NCBI RefSeq assembly: GCF_016648105.1
Contig: NZ_JACVVE010000017.1
Location: 51,618 to 115,617 of the forward strand
Direction: 5' to 3'
Length of the DNA stretch: 64,000 bases
DNA from: Pseudomonas sp. S31
Lineage (GTDB): Bacteria > Pseudomonadota > Gammaproteobacteria > Pseudomonadales > Pseudomonadaceae
Made by a program: the position numbers and the translations under genes. Position 1 is the first letter of the stretch. Each line of letters begins with the position of its first letter. Below are positions 28,170 through 37,322 of this stretch, piece by piece. A model generated the notes under the pieces. The model was given only the letters and a program-made list of their open reading frames with translations, did no database searches and was not told the DNA's origin.

Positions 28170-29228
28170 ATGAGCAAGCAACCCTCCCTGAGCTACAAGG
28201 ACGCCGGTGTAGACATCGACGCCGGCGAAGCACTGGTCGAACGCATCAAGGGCGTCGCCAAGCGCACCGCACGCCCTGAAGTCATGGGTGGCCTGGGCGG
28301 CTTCGGCGCCCTCTGCGAGATCCCGGCCGGCTACAAGCAGCCGGTGCTGGTCTCCGGCACCGACGGCGTCGGCACCAAGCTGCGCCTGGCGCTAAACCTG
28401 AACAAGCACGACAGCATCGGCCAGGACCTGGTCGCCATGTGCGTCAACGACCTGGTGGTGTGTGGCGCCGAGCCGCTGTTCTTCCTCGACTACTACGCCA
28501 CCGGCAAGCTCAACGTCGACGTGGCCGCCACCGTGGTCACCGGCATCGGCGCCGGTTGCGAACTGGCCGGCTGCTCGCTGGTCGGTGGTGAAACCGCCGA
28601 AATGCCTGGCATGTACGAAGGCGAAGACTACGACCTGGCCGGCTTCTGCGTTGGCGTGGTGGAAAAGGCCGAGATCATCGACGGCTCCAAGGTTGCCACC
28701 GGCGACGCGCTGATCGCTCTGCCGTCCTCTGGCCCGCACTCCAACGGCTACTCGCTGATCCGCAAGATCCTCGAAGTATCGGCCACCGATATCGAGAACA
28801 CCCAGTTGGGCGGCAAGCCGCTGACCGACCTGCTGATGGCCCCGACCCGCATCTACGTCAAGCCACTGCTGCAACTGATCAAGAACACCGGCGCGGTCAA
28901 GGCCATGGCCCACATCACCGGTGGCGGCCTGCTGGACAACATCCCGCGCGTGCTGCCGAAAAACGCCCAGGCCGTGGTCGACGTGGCCAGCTGGCAGCGC
29001 CCGGCGGTGTTCGATTTCCTGCAGGAAAAAGGCAACGTCGACGAGCACGAAATGCACCGTGTGCTGAACTGCGGCGTCGGCATGGTCATCTGCGTCGCCC
29101 AGGACCAGGTCGAAGCCGCCCTGAACGAGCTGCGCGCCGCCGGTGAACAGCCATGGGTCATCGGCCACATCGCCGAGGCCGCCGAAGGTGCAGCCCAGGT
29201 CGTGCTGAACAACCTCAAGGCACACTGA
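28170..29228 (+). CDS. purM: Phosphoribosylformylglycinamidine cyclo-ligase
   Basis: A 352-residue AIR synthetase that closes the imidazole ring in purine synthesis. Signatures are [46 protein letters not shown] and [16 protein letters not shown] lies upstream of the ATG. The stop overlaps the purN start by one base (TGATG). Confidence 0.97.
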   Translation: MSKQPSLSYKDAGVDIDAGEALVERIKGVAKRTARPEVMGGLGGFGALCEIPAGYKQPVLVSGTDGVGTKLRLALNLNKHDSIGQDLVAMCVNDLVVCGAEPLFFLDYYATGKLNVDVAATVVTGIGAGCELAGCSLVGGETAEMPGMYEGEDYDLAGFCVGVVEKAEIIDGSKVATGDALIALPSSGPHSNGYSLIRKILEVSATDIENTQLGGKPLTDLLMAPTRIYVKPLLQLIKNTGAVKAMAHITGGGLLDNIPRVLPKNAQAVVDVASWQRPAVFDFLQEKGNVDEHEMHRVLNCGVGMVICVAQDQVEAALNELRAAGEQPWVIGHIAEAAEGAAQVVLNNLKAH

Positions 29229-29881
29229 TGCCGAGCACGCCCTGCAACGTGGTGGTACTGCTGTCGGGTTCCGGCAGCAACCTGCAAGCCCTGATCGACA
29301 GCAGCCGTGCCGAGGACAGCCCGGTACGCATCCGCGCAGTGGTGTCCAACCGCGCCGACGCCTATGGCCTGCAACGGGCCGCTGCCGCCGGCATCGACAC
29401 GCTGGTGCTCGATCACGCCGGGTTCGACGGCCGTGAAGCCTTCGATGCCGCGCTGATGGCGCGCATCGATGCCTTCGCCCCGGACCTGGTGGTGCTGGCC
29501 GGCTTCATGCGCATCCTCAGTGGCGCCTTCGTGCGCCACTACCAGGGCCGCCTGCTCAACATCCACCCTTCCCTGCTGCCCAAGTACAAAGGCCTGCACA
29601 CGCACCGCCGGGCCTTGGAGGCAGGCGACACCGAGCATGGCTGCAGCGTACACTTCGTCACCGAGGAACTCGATGGCGGGCCATTGGTCGTACAGGCTGT
29701 GGTTGCGGTGGCGCCGGACGATACTGCAGACAGCCTGGCGCAACGGGTTCACCACCAGGAACACCAGATCTACCCGCTGGCGGTGCACTGGTTTGCCCAA
29801 GGGCGCTTGCGCCTGGGCGAACAGGGTGCGTTACTGGATGGCCAGCCGCTGGCGGCCAGCGGTCACTTGATTCGACCCTAG
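29228..29881 (+). CDS. purN: Phosphoribosylglycinamide formyltransferase
   Basis: A 217-residue folate-dependent GAR transformylase. Signatures are VVLLSGSGSNLQALI, the AGFMRILSGAFV strand, INIHPSLLPKYKG with the catalytic His, and the HFVTEELDGG loop carrying the catalytic Asp. The ATG at 29228 overlaps the purM stop, so translation is coupled. Confidence 0.96.
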   Translation: MPSTPCNVVVLLSGSGSNLQALIDSSRAEDSPVRIRAVVSNRADAYGLQRAAAAGIDTLVLDHAGFDGREAFDAALMARIDAFAPDLVVLAGFMRILSGAFVRHYQGRLLNIHPSLLPKYKGLHTHRRALEAGDTEHGCSVHFVTEELDGGPLVVQAVVAVAPDDTADSLAQRVHHQEHQIYPLAVHWFAQGRLRLGEQGALLDGQPLAASGHLIRP

Positions 29882-29889
29882 GAGAATTT

Positions 29890-30600
29890 ATGCGTCGTGC
29901 CCTGCTCTTGGCTCTCGCCGTGCTAGCCCTGCCCCTCCAGGCAGCTGAACTGAAGCCTTTCTCGGCCAGCTACACCGCCGACTGGAAGCAGCTGCCCATG
30001 AGCGGTACTGCCGAGCGCAGCCTGGTCAAGAATGCCAACGGTACCTGGGACCTTAACTTCAAGGCCTCCATGATGATCGCCAGCCTGACCGAGCAAAGCA
30101 CCCTGCGCATGGACAACGACACCCTGCTGCCGCAGAAGTACCACTTCGAGCGTGGCGGCCTGGGCAAGGCCAAGAAGGTCGACCTGGATTTCGACTGGTC
30201 GAGCAAGAAGGTCACCGGCAAGGACCGTGGCGATGCCATCAACCTGCCGCTCAACCGCGGCGTGCTGGACAAGTCCTCCTACCAGCTGGCCTTGCAGCAT
30301 GACGTGGCCGCAGGCAAGAAGAGCATGACCTATCAGGTAGTCGATGGTGACGAGATCGACACCTACGACTTCCGCGTGCTCGGTACCGAAAAAGTCACCA
30401 CCAAGACCGGCCAGGTCGATGCAGTCAAGGTCGAGCGCGTGCGCGACCCGAGCCAGAGCAAGCGCATCACCGAGCTGTGGTTCGCCAAGGATTGGGACTA
30501 CCTGCTGGTGCAACTGCGCCAGGTCGAGACCGACGGCAAGGAATACGTGATCGTGCTGCAGGATGGCACGGTCGATGGCAAGTCGGTGAAAGGCAACTGA
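29890..30600 (+). CDS. DUF3108 exported protein
   Basis: A 236-residue exported protein with a signal peptide (residues 1-18, ending LQAA) and a mainly beta body typical of DUF3108: PFSASYTADWKQLPMSGTAERSL, then KVERVRDPSQSKRITELWFAKD. The function is unknown. It starts 8 bp after purN with AGGAG, so it is the third gene of a purM-purN operon, and an intrinsic terminator follows. Confidence 0.88.
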   Translation: MRRALLLALAVLALPLQAAELKPFSASYTADWKQLPMSGTAERSLVKNANGTWDLNFKASMMIASLTEQSTLRMDNDTLLPQKYHFERGGLGKAKKVDLDFDWSSKKVTGKDRGDAINLPLNRGVLDKSSYQLALQHDVAAGKKSMTYQVVDGDEIDTYDFRVLGTEKVTTKTGQVDAVKVERVRDPSQSKRITELWFAKDWDYLLVQLRQVETDGKEYVIVLQDGTVDGKSVKGN

Positions 30601-30618
30601 TCCGCGCCAGTACCACAC

Positions 30619-30645
30619 AAGCCCCGCCTAGTGCGGGGCTTTTTG
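30619..30645 (+). terminator. Terminator of the purMN operon
   Basis: AAGCCCCGC-CTAGT-GCGGGGCTTTTT: a strong GC stem, a five-base loop and five T. Confidence 0.92.
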
Positions 30646-30683
30646 ATGGGCTCGGCTTGATGGATGCAGTGCGGCTGATATCG

Positions 30684-30722
30684 AGCGCCGCCCGCGCGGC
30701 GCATCGCGAGCGTTCGCTCGCT
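30684..30722. repeat. Extragenic palindromes (REP-like)
   Basis: Two adjacent palindromes, GCGCCGC/GCGGCGC and GCGAGCG-TT-CGCTCGC, followed by CTCCTACGTTTG. The tail recalls extragenic repeats of Pseudomonas, but the arms differ from the other REPs here. The rest of the 316-bp gap 30601-30916 holds the terminator and the leader of the 60-codon gene. Confidence 0.5.
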
Positions 30723-30873
30723 CCTACGTTTGTTTCGGGCCAATGATGCCTGTGGGATCTGCGCGCGTACGCGGTTTATGCACCACAACAACCCTCAACC
30801 CAAGCCCTTCATGAAACTTGTTTAATGGGCGTTTTATTTACTTAGCCTGCTAACAAACTCTATAAAGGGGTTG

Positions 30874-30890
30874 TGCGACACAGTGTCGCA
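30874..30890. promoter_or_regulatory. Perfect palindrome in the leader of the 60-aa gene
   Basis: TGCGACAC-A-GTGTCGCA, eight perfect pairs around one base. It starts eight bases after a TATAAA (30861-30866) that could be the -10 element, so it sits at the transcript start, where a repressor operator would be. No regulator gene is adjacent. Confidence 0.5.
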
Positions 30891-30916
30891 GCCAACTCAA
30901 GAAGTGGAGTTTACCG

Positions 30917-31099
30917 ATGACTGTCCAAGTAACCGAACGCGACGAATCGAAAATGTCCCACGAAGGCCTGGCCGCTGGCGTGCGGATCTGGGATGTGCAT
31001 CAACAGGGCGAATTGGTGGGAATGTTCCACACTGAGCACGAAGCCCACCTGTACCGTGTAGAGCTTGAAGAACTGGAAAGCCAGCGCGCCTCGCAATGA
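30917..31099 (+). CDS. Small acidic hypothetical protein
   Basis: A 60-residue soluble protein, rich in Glu and His, with no recognised domain (VRIWDVHQQGELVGMFHTEHEAHLYRVELEELE in its centre). It has its own promoter-like TATAAA, a perfect operator-like palindrome upstream, a GTGGAG ribosome site and a downstream terminator, so it is a complete single-gene unit. The beta-hairpin-like WDVHQQGELVGMF could be a binding fold, but I do not know the function. Confidence 0.72.
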   Translation: MTVQVTERDESKMSHEGLAAGVRIWDVHQQGELVGMFHTEHEAHLYRVELEELESQRASQ

Positions 31100-31114
31100 C
31101 CCAGAGCAACCAGC

Positions 31115-31140
31115 AAAAACCCCGCCTAGGCGGGGTTTTT
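31115..31140. terminator. Bidirectional terminator
   Basis: AAAAACCCCGCC-TA-GGCGGGGTTTTT is symmetrical, with T runs in both directions. It serves the 60-codon gene and the convergent DUF2058 gene. Confidence 0.92.
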
Positions 31141-31145
31141 CAGGT

Positions 31146-31685
31146 TTACCACATCAGATCGTCCGGGATCTTGTAAGCCGCGTACGGATCGTCCTCGTCG
31201 GCTTCCTCGACATGGGTGTTGAGCAGCAGGATGCGATTGGGGTCGCGCTCCTGGATCTTTACCGCGGCCTCGCGCGGAATCACCTCATAGCCCCCGCCGA
31301 ACGACACGATGGCCAGCGAGCCGTTGCTCAGCTTGCTGCGCATGAGGGCGTTGACGGCGATGCGCTTGACCTTCTTGTCATCGACGAAGTTGTAGTAATC
31401 CTCGGTGGTGAGCTTGGGCAGCCGGGTCGCTTCGATCAGCTGCTTGATCTGCGCGGCACGGGCCTTCTGCTCGGCCTTCTCCTGCTGTTGGCGATTCAAC
31501 TCCTGGTCGCGCTTGGCCTTGTCGGCCATGGCTTCCTTGGCCAGGCGCTGCTGGCTGTCGTCCACCTCGACCTGGCCTTTGTGCTCCAGGCGTTTCTGTT
31601 TCTTCTCGGCCTTGTTGGCCTGGGAAACCTGTTTCTGGTTGACCAGACCGGCTTTGAGCAATTGGTCGCGAAGGGAAAGGCTCAT
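31146..31685 (-). CDS. DUF2058 protein (YaiL-like)
   Basis: A 179-residue cytoplasmic protein of the DUF2058 family. Residues 1-85 form a highly charged helix (KQVSQANKAEKKQKRLEHKG), and the C-terminal half is a compact domain (YYNFVDDKKVKRIAVNALMR, NRILLLNTHVEE). I start at the ATG giving MSLSLRDQ; a GTG four codons upstream is possible. E. coli YaiL is the relative I remember; its role is not known. It follows mazG by 24 bp and is probably cotranscribed. Confidence 0.85.
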   Translation of the reverse strand: MSLSLRDQLLKAGLVNQKQVSQANKAEKKQKRLEHKGQVEVDDSQQRLAKEAMADKAKRDQELNRQQQEKAEQKARAAQIKQLIEATRLPKLTTEDYYNFVDDKKVKRIAVNALMRSKLSNGSLAIVSFGGGYEVIPREAAVKIQERDPNRILLLNTHVEEADEDDPYAAYKIPDDLMW

Positions 31686-31709
31686 TTTTTCACTCACTTA
31701 TGCATCAGC

Positions 31710-32543
31710 TCAGCCGCAGCTGGGCAGGTTCTTTTCCTGACGCTTGGCTTCCCCCCAAAGGGCATCCAGTTCGTCAAGGTTACAATCTTCGATCGGCCGA
31801 CCACTGTCGCGCAATGCCTGTTCGATGAAGCGAAAGCGTCGTTCGAACTTGCGATTGGCCCGGCGCAGGGCATTTTCCGGATCGTGCCTGAGGTGACGGG
31901 CCAGGTTGACGGTGGCGAACAGCAAGTCGCCGAGTTCGTCTTCCAAGGCGTCGCTGTCGCCATCGGCCATGGCCTGCAGGACCTCGTCGAGTTCCTCGCG
32001 CACCTTGTCCAGCACCGGCAGGGCCTCGGGCCAGTCGAAACCGACCGTGGCCGCGCGCTTCTGCAGCTTGGCCGCCCGTGACAACGCAGGCAAGGCGGCT
32101 GGCACGTCGTCGAGCAGCGACAGTTGCTCGGGGGCGCTTTTCTCGGCACGTTCCTCGGCCTTGATCTCTTCCCAGCGCGACTTGACCTGGGCCTCGCTCA
32201 GGCTGGGGGTGTCCAGCGGCGCGTAGAGGTCACCGGTGGGGAATACGTGGGGATGGCGGCGGATCAGTTTGCGGGTGATGCCATCGACCACGCCGTCGAA
32301 CTCGAAGCGCCCTTCTTCCCGGGCCAGCTGGCTGTAGTAGACCACCTGGAACAGCAGGTCGCCGAGCTCGCCCTGCAAGTGCTCGAAGTCACCGCGCTCG
32401 ATGGTGTCGGCCACCTCGTAGGCCTCTTCGAGGGTGTGCGGGACGATGCTCGCGTAGTTCTGCTTCAGGTCCCAGGGGCAGCCATGCTGCGGGTCGCGCA
32501 GGCGAGCCATGAGGTGCAGCAGGTCTTCTAGGGTGTAGGTCAT
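31710..32543 (-). CDS. mazG: Nucleoside triphosphate pyrophosphohydrolase
   Basis: A 277-residue MazG that hydrolyses NTPs to NMP and PPi and can moderate ppGpp-linked stress signals. It has two MazG domains. The first carries CPWDLKQNYASIVPHTLEEAYEV with the EExxE...ExxD metal site (GELGDLLFQVVYYS). The second has EELDEVLQAM and DELGDLLFATVNLARH. It lies beside relA, as in E. coli. Confidence 0.95.
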   Translation of the reverse strand: MTYTLEDLLHLMARLRDPQHGCPWDLKQNYASIVPHTLEEAYEVADTIERGDFEHLQGELGDLLFQVVYYSQLAREEGRFEFDGVVDGITRKLIRRHPHVFPTGDLYAPLDTPSLSEAQVKSRWEEIKAEERAEKSAPEQLSLLDDVPAALPALSRAAKLQKRAATVGFDWPEALPVLDKVREELDEVLQAMADGDSDALEDELGDLLFATVNLARHLRHDPENALRRANRKFERRFRFIEQALRDSGRPIEDCNLDELDALWGEAKRQEKNLPSCG

Positions 32544-32569
32544 TCAGGCAGGTCCTTTGGCGGCGTCTG

Positions 32570-32625
32570 CTTCGCGGGTAAACCCGCTCCTACAGGGGTT
32601 TGTAGGAGCGGGTTTACCCGCGAAG
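32570..32625. repeat. REP inverted pair, mazG-relA gap
   Basis: Two perfect 25-bp arms (CTTCGCGGGTAAACCCGCTC plus CTACA, and its complement) separated by six bases. It fills the gap between relA and mazG and would fold into a long hairpin in a relA-mazG read-through transcript. Confidence 0.93.
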
Positions 32626-32639
32626 AGGGAAGCGCGTTC

Positions 32640-34880
32640 TCAAGGGGTTCGATTACGCCGCGTCTCGATGATGTTCGGCAACTGCGAGATCCGCCCCAGC
32701 AAACGCCCGAGGGCATCCAGGCCAGGAATCTCGATGGTCAGCGACATCAGCGCGGTGTTGTCTTCCTTGTTCGAGCGGGTATTGACCGCCAGCACGTTGA
32801 TCTTCTCGTTGAGCAGCACCTGCGACACGTCGCGCAGCAGCCCCGGGCGGTCGTAGGCACGAATGACGATGTCGACCGGGTAGGTCTGCACCGGTATCGG
32901 CCCCCAGCTCACCTGGATCATCCGCTCCGGCTCGCGCCCGGCCAGCTGCAGCACCGAAGCACAGTCCTGGCGGTGGATGCTGACGCCACGGCCCTGGGTG
33001 ATGTAGCCGACGATGGCATCGCCCGGCAACGGCTGGCAGCAGCCGGCCATCTGCGTGAGCAGGTTGCCGACCCCCTGGATCTGGATGTCGCCCCGCTTGC
33101 CGCTGCGCATGCCGGTGGGCTTGCGCAACGGCAGTTCGATCTGCTCGATGCGCTCGGGCTCAAGCAGTTGCTGGGCGGCGTTGACCAGGTGCGCCAGGCG
33201 CAGATCGCCGGCCCCAAGGGCGGCGAACATGTCTTCGGCGGTCTTGACGTTGGTCTTTTCCGCCAGCCGCTCGAAGTCGACCTGGGGCAGGCCCAGGCGG
33301 CTGAGTTCGCGCTCGAGCAAGGTCTTGCCGGCGGCGACGTTCTGGTCGCGGGCCTGCAGCTTGAACCAGTGGACGATCTTGGCCCGGGCCCGCGAGGTGG
33401 TCACGTAGCCGAGGTTGGAGTTCAGCCAGTCGCGGCTCGGGTTGCCGTGCTTGCTGGTGATGATCTCCACCTGCTCGCCGGTCTGCAGGCTGTAGTTCAA
33501 CGGCACGATGCGCCCGTTGATCTTGGCGCCACGGCAGTTGTGGCCGATCTCGGTGTGCACGCGGTAGGCGAAGTCCAGCGGCGTGGCGCCCTTGGGCAGG
33601 TCGATGGCGTGGCCGTCGGGGGTGAACACGTAAACCCGGTCGGGCTCGATATCGACCCGCAGCTGTTCGGCCAGGCCACCGATGTCGCCCAGCTCTTCGT
33701 GCCATTCGAGCACCTGGCGCAGCCAGGAGATCTTCTCTTCGTAGTGGTTGGAGCTGGACTTGACGTCGGTGCCCTTGTAGCGCCAGTGGGCGCAGACGCC
33801 AAGCTCGGCCTCCTCGTGCATGCCGTGGGTACGGATCTGCACTTCCAGCACCTTGCCCTCGGGGCCGATCACTGCGGTGTGCAGCGAGCGGTAGCCGTTT
33901 TCCTTGGGGTTGGCGATGTAGTCGTCGAATTCCTTGGGAATGTGCCGCCACAGGGTATGCACGATGCCCAGCGCGGTGTAGCAGTCGCGCACTTCCGGCA
34001 CCAGCACGCGCACCGCACGCACGTCGTAGATCTGGCTGAATTCCAGGCCCTTGCGCTGCATCTTGCGCCAGATCGAATAGATGTGTTTCGCCCGGCCACT
34101 GATATCGGCCTTGACGCCGGTGGCCAGCAGTTCGTTCTGCAACTGGTTCATCACGTCGCTGATGAACCGCTCGCGGTCCAGCCGGCGCTCGTGCAGGAGC
34201 TTGGCGATCTGCTTGTACTGATCGGGCTCGAGGTAGCGGAAGGACAGGTCTTCCAGCTCCCACTTGATGTGGCCGATGCCCAGGCGGTGGGCCAGCGGCG
34301 CATAGATGTCGAACACCTCGCGCGCCACGCGCAGGCGCTTTTCGTCATCGGCGGCCTTCACCGCACGGATCGCGCAGGTTCGCTCGGCCAGCTTGATCAA
34401 CGCCACGCGAACGTCGTCGACCATCGCCACGAGCATCTTGCGCAGGTTCTCGACCTGCGCCTGGGAACCCAGCACCAGCGACTGGCGCGGGCTGAGGCTG
34501 GCACTGATGGCCGCCATGCGCAGCACGCCGTCGATCAGCTTGGAGACCACCGGGCCGAAGCGCTGGCCGACCTCGGCCAGGGTCACCTTGCCTTCGCGCA
34601 CCGAGCGGTAGATCACCGCCGCGACCAGCGAGTCCTGGTCGAGCTTCAGGTCGGCGAGGATTTCCGCTATTTCCAGGCCCGCCTGGAAGCTGGACGTACC
34701 GTCGGCCCAAGAATGCTTGGCCGGGTTGCCCTTTTTCTCGATTTCCTGGGCGAACTCGCAGGCCTCTTTCAGCGCCAGCCGGTCCAAGGCCGAATCGACG
34801 CTCACCACATGATCCAGCCATGCTTCGAGATTGATACTGCCGTCGGTGTTGACCGGCTGGTGCACTCTCACCTGTACCAT
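32640..34880 (-). CDS. relA: GTP pyrophosphokinase RelA
   Basis: A 746-residue ribosome-linked (p)ppGpp synthetase. The N-terminal hydrolase-like domain lacks the HD motif (AAVIYRSVREG where SpoT has HDVVED), which marks it as the synthetase-only paralogue. The synthetase domain shows FDDYIANPKENGYRSLHTAV and EVQIRTHGMHEEAE. TGS (VYVFTPDGHAIDLPKGAT), zinc-finger-like (GCCQPLPGDAIVG) and ACT domains follow. The ATG at 34880 (MVQVRV) fits the known family start; the frame remains open upstream. Cluster order relA-rlmD-...-gacS matches the relA-rlmD-barA order of E. coli. Confidence 0.97.
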   Translation of the reverse strand: MVQVRVHQPVNTDGSINLEAWLDHVVSVDSALDRLALKEACEFAQEIEKKGNPAKHSWADGTSSFQAGLEIAEILADLKLDQDSLVAAVIYRSVREGKVTLAEVGQRFGPVVSKLIDGVLRMAAISASLSPRQSLVLGSQAQVENLRKMLVAMVDDVRVALIKLAERTCAIRAVKAADDEKRLRVAREVFDIYAPLAHRLGIGHIKWELEDLSFRYLEPDQYKQIAKLLHERRLDRERFISDVMNQLQNELLATGVKADISGRAKHIYSIWRKMQRKGLEFSQIYDVRAVRVLVPEVRDCYTALGIVHTLWRHIPKEFDDYIANPKENGYRSLHTAVIGPEGKVLEVQIRTHGMHEEAELGVCAHWRYKGTDVKSSSNHYEEKISWLRQVLEWHEELGDIGGLAEQLRVDIEPDRVYVFTPDGHAIDLPKGATPLDFAYRVHTEIGHNCRGAKINGRIVPLNYSLQTGEQVEIITSKHGNPSRDWLNSNLGYVTTSRARAKIVHWFKLQARDQNVAAGKTLLERELSRLGLPQVDFERLAEKTNVKTAEDMFAALGAGDLRLAHLVNAAQQLLEPERIEQIELPLRKPTGMRSGKRGDIQIQGVGNLLTQMAGCCQPLPGDAIVGYITQGRGVSIHRQDCASVLQLAGREPERMIQVSWGPIPVQTYPVDIVIRAYDRPGLLRDVSQVLLNEKINVLAVNTRSNKEDNTALMSLTIEIPGLDALGRLLGRISQLPNIIETRRNRTP

Positions 34881-34976
34881 CTTTGCTTTACCTTTCCATA
34901 CAGCGCACCACACGGGTGCGCTGGCGATCACCGTGTGGCTTCCAATCCCTGGAAGCCGCACCAAGGGGCCAGACTG

Positions 34977-36335
34977 CTAGCCCGCTTCGAATAACGCCAT
35001 GGCCTCGACATGCGCCGTCTGAGGAAACATGTCGAGAATCCCGGCCCTTTTTAACCGATACCCCTGGGCGACCAGTACCTGGGTGTCCCGTGCCAGCGTG
35101 GCCGGATTGCACGAGACATAGACCAGACGCTTGGCCTTGAGGCGAGCGATGCCTTGCACCACCTCGAAAGCACCGTCGCGCGGTGGATCCAAGAGTACCG
35201 CAGAAAAGCCCTCGGCGGCCCATCCGGCGCCAGCCAAAGGCTGCGATAAATCGGCCTGAAAAAACGCAGCATTATGCACTGCGTTGTTCCGGGCATTGGC
35301 CGCGGCCCTGTCGACCATGGCCTGTACACCTTCTACCGCCACCACTTCGCGGGCCTGCCGGGCCAGCGGCAGGGCGAAATTGCCCAGCCCGCAGAACAGG
35401 TCCAGAACCCGCTCGTCGGCCTGCGGCGCGAGCCAGGCCAAGGCCTGCTCGATCATCGCCGTGTTGACCTGGGCGTTGACCTGGACGAAGTCGCCCGGAC
35501 GCCACGCCAGCTCCAGTTGCCACGGTGCCAGGGCAAACCCCAGCCTGGCGTCGGCATCCAGCGGATGCGGCTCGCCATCCCCCTGCAGCCACAACTGCGC
35601 GCCTGCTTCATCGCAGAAGGCGCGCAGGCGTGCCAAGTCGTCGTCTGGCAACGCGGCTACGTGCCGTACCAGTACCGCCTCGGCGGTGCCGCTGAACAAT
35701 TCCACATGGCCGATGGCCTGGGGCTTGCTCAACGAGCGCAACGCGGTCGGCAAATGACGAAGAATAGATTGCAAAGGCTGTACCAGCACGGCGCAGTCAT
35801 CAATGGCGACAATTTCCTGGCTGGCTTCGGCACGGAAACCCACTTCCAGTTGCCGCGCCTTGACGTCCCAGCGCACCGCAACCCGCGCCCGCCGACGGTA
35901 ACCGAATTCCGGCCCGCTCAGCGGCGCCGCCCACTCCTCGGGCTGCACGCCGGCGACCCGCTGCAATTGTTCGGCCAGGGTGCGCTGCTTCAGCGCCAAC
36001 TGGGCCTCGTGGGGCAGGTGCTGCAGGTTGCAGCCACCGCAGCGCTGGTAGAACCGGCACGGTGCCTCGCGGCGTTCCGGGCTGGCTTGCAGCACGCGCT
36101 CCAGGCGCGCCTCGACCACCTTGCCACGGGCGTTGAGCACGCGCGCCTCGACGGCCTCGCCGGCAAGCGCACCGCTGACGAACCAGGTACGGCCGTCATG
36201 GAAGGCGATGCCACGGCCGTCACCGGCCAGGCGCTCGATATCCAGGTGCTGCTTCTTGCCCACGGGGACCTGGGGCGTTCGATTGCCACCGGCCGGCTGG
36301 AAGCGCAGGCCGCTGTTGGGTTTCTTTCTGGACAT
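34977..36335 (-). CDS. rlmD: 23S rRNA (uracil-1939-C5)-methyltransferase
   Basis: A 452-residue RumA/RlmD. An N-terminal TRAM-like domain is followed by iron-sulfur cysteines ([16 protein letters not shown]). The SAM-binding region is [16 protein letters not shown]. The catalytic Cys is in [12 protein letters not shown]. It methylates U1939 of 23S rRNA. It starts directly after the cysM stop, with no gap. Confidence 0.95.
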   Translation of the reverse strand: MSRKKPNSGLRFQPAGGNRTPQVPVGKKQHLDIERLAGDGRGIAFHDGRTWFVSGALAGEAVEARVLNARGKVVEARLERVLQASPERREAPCRFYQRCGGCNLQHLPHEAQLALKQRTLAEQLQRVAGVQPEEWAAPLSGPEFGYRRRARVAVRWDVKARQLEVGFRAEASQEIVAIDDCAVLVQPLQSILRHLPTALRSLSKPQAIGHVELFSGTAEAVLVRHVAALPDDDLARLRAFCDEAGAQLWLQGDGEPHPLDADARLGFALAPWQLELAWRPGDFVQVNAQVNTAMIEQALAWLAPQADERVLDLFCGLGNFALPLARQAREVVAVEGVQAMVDRAAANARNNAVHNAAFFQADLSQPLAGAGWAAEGFSAVLLDPPRDGAFEVVQGIARLKAKRLVYVSCNPATLARDTQVLVAQGYRLKRAGILDMFPQTAHVEAMALFEAG

Positions 36336-37235
36336 TTAGCTCGGGTCGAACAGGCCGGAGGACAGGTAACGGTCGCCACGGTCGCAGATGATCGCGACCA
36401 TCACGGCGTTTTCCACTTCGCGCGACAGGCGCAGCATGCCGGCCACGGCCCCCCCGGACGAGACGCCGCAGAAGATGCCTTCTTCACGGGCCAGGCGGCG
36501 CGTGGTGTCCTCGGCCTCCTGCTGGGACATGTCCAGCACACGGTCGACGCGGGTGGCGTCGAAGATCTTCGGCAGGTACTCATGGGGCCAGCGGCGGATG
36601 CCTGGGATGGCCGAGCCTTCCATCGGCTGCAGGCCAACGATCTGCACACCGGGGTTCTGCTCCTTGAGGTACTGCGAGCAGCCCATGATGGTGCCGGTGG
36701 TGCCCATGGAACTGACGAAATGGGTGATGGTGCCTTGGGTCTGCTGCCAGATCTCCGGGCCGGTGCTGGTGTAGTGGGCGATCGGGTTGTCGCCGTTGGC
36801 GAACTGGTCGAGCACCACGCCACGGCCTTCGGCCTGCAGCTTGTCGGCCAGGTCACGGGCGCCTTCCATGCCCTCCTCGCGGGTCACCAGAATCAGCTCG
36901 GCGCCGTAGGCGGTCATCGCCGCCTTGCGCTCGGCCGTGGAGTTGTCGGGCATGATCAGGATCATCTTGTAGCCCTTGATCGCCGCCGCCATCGCCAGGG
37001 CGATACCGGTATTGCCGGAAGTGGCTTCGATCAGGGTGTCGCCGGGCTTGATCTGGCCACGCAGTTCGGCGCGGGTGATCATCGACAGCGCCGGGCGGTC
37101 CTTCACCGAACCGGCGGGATTGTTACCTTCGAGCTTGAGCAGGAGGGTATTGCTGGTGTCGCCAGCGAGACGCTGCAGGCGAACCAGGGGCGTATTGCCG
37201 ACGCAATCGGCGATGGTTGGGTACTGCAAGGTCAT
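36336..37235 (-). CDS. cysM: Cysteine synthase B
   Basis: A 299-residue PLP enzyme that makes cysteine (and, with thiosulfate, S-sulfocysteine) from O-acetylserine. The PLP lysine is Lys45 in GSVKDRPAL. The phosphate-binding loop is EATSGNTGIALA, and SSGGAVAGMLR is near the end. The ATG at 37235 (MTLQYP) is the family start. It is the first gene of a cysM-rlmD pair. Confidence 0.95.
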   Translation of the reverse strand: MTLQYPTIADCVGNTPLVRLQRLAGDTSNTLLLKLEGNNPAGSVKDRPALSMITRAELRGQIKPGDTLIEATSGNTGIALAMAAAIKGYKMILIMPDNSTAERKAAMTAYGAELILVTREEGMEGARDLADKLQAEGRGVVLDQFANGDNPIAHYTSTGPEIWQQTQGTITHFVSSMGTTGTIMGCSQYLKEQNPGVQIVGLQPMEGSAIPGIRRWPHEYLPKIFDATRVDRVLDMSQQEAEDTTRRLAREEGIFCGVSSGGAVAGMLRLSREVENAVMVAIICDRGDRYLSSGLFDPS

Positions 37236-37322
37236 GGCGTGCTTCACAATCCGGACGGCAGGGGCGCCTATCATACCGGCAAACCCCTCGCCGCCATATC
37301 ACGCAATCTGTGGTTGCTATAG

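Noticed and set aside
32570..32625. Repeated inverted arms as a possible CRISPR array
   Set aside because: The repeats are isolated inverted pairs at scattered sites, not direct repeats with regular spacers, and no cas gene is present. They are REP elements.
32973..34994. A 673-codon open frame antisense to relA
   Set aside because: It mirrors relA codon positions and has no ribosome site or known fold; relA motifs are unambiguous.
35274..37322. A 682-codon frame antisense to rlmD and cysM
   Set aside because: It spans two well-defined genes on the opposite strand and looks like a codon-bias shadow.
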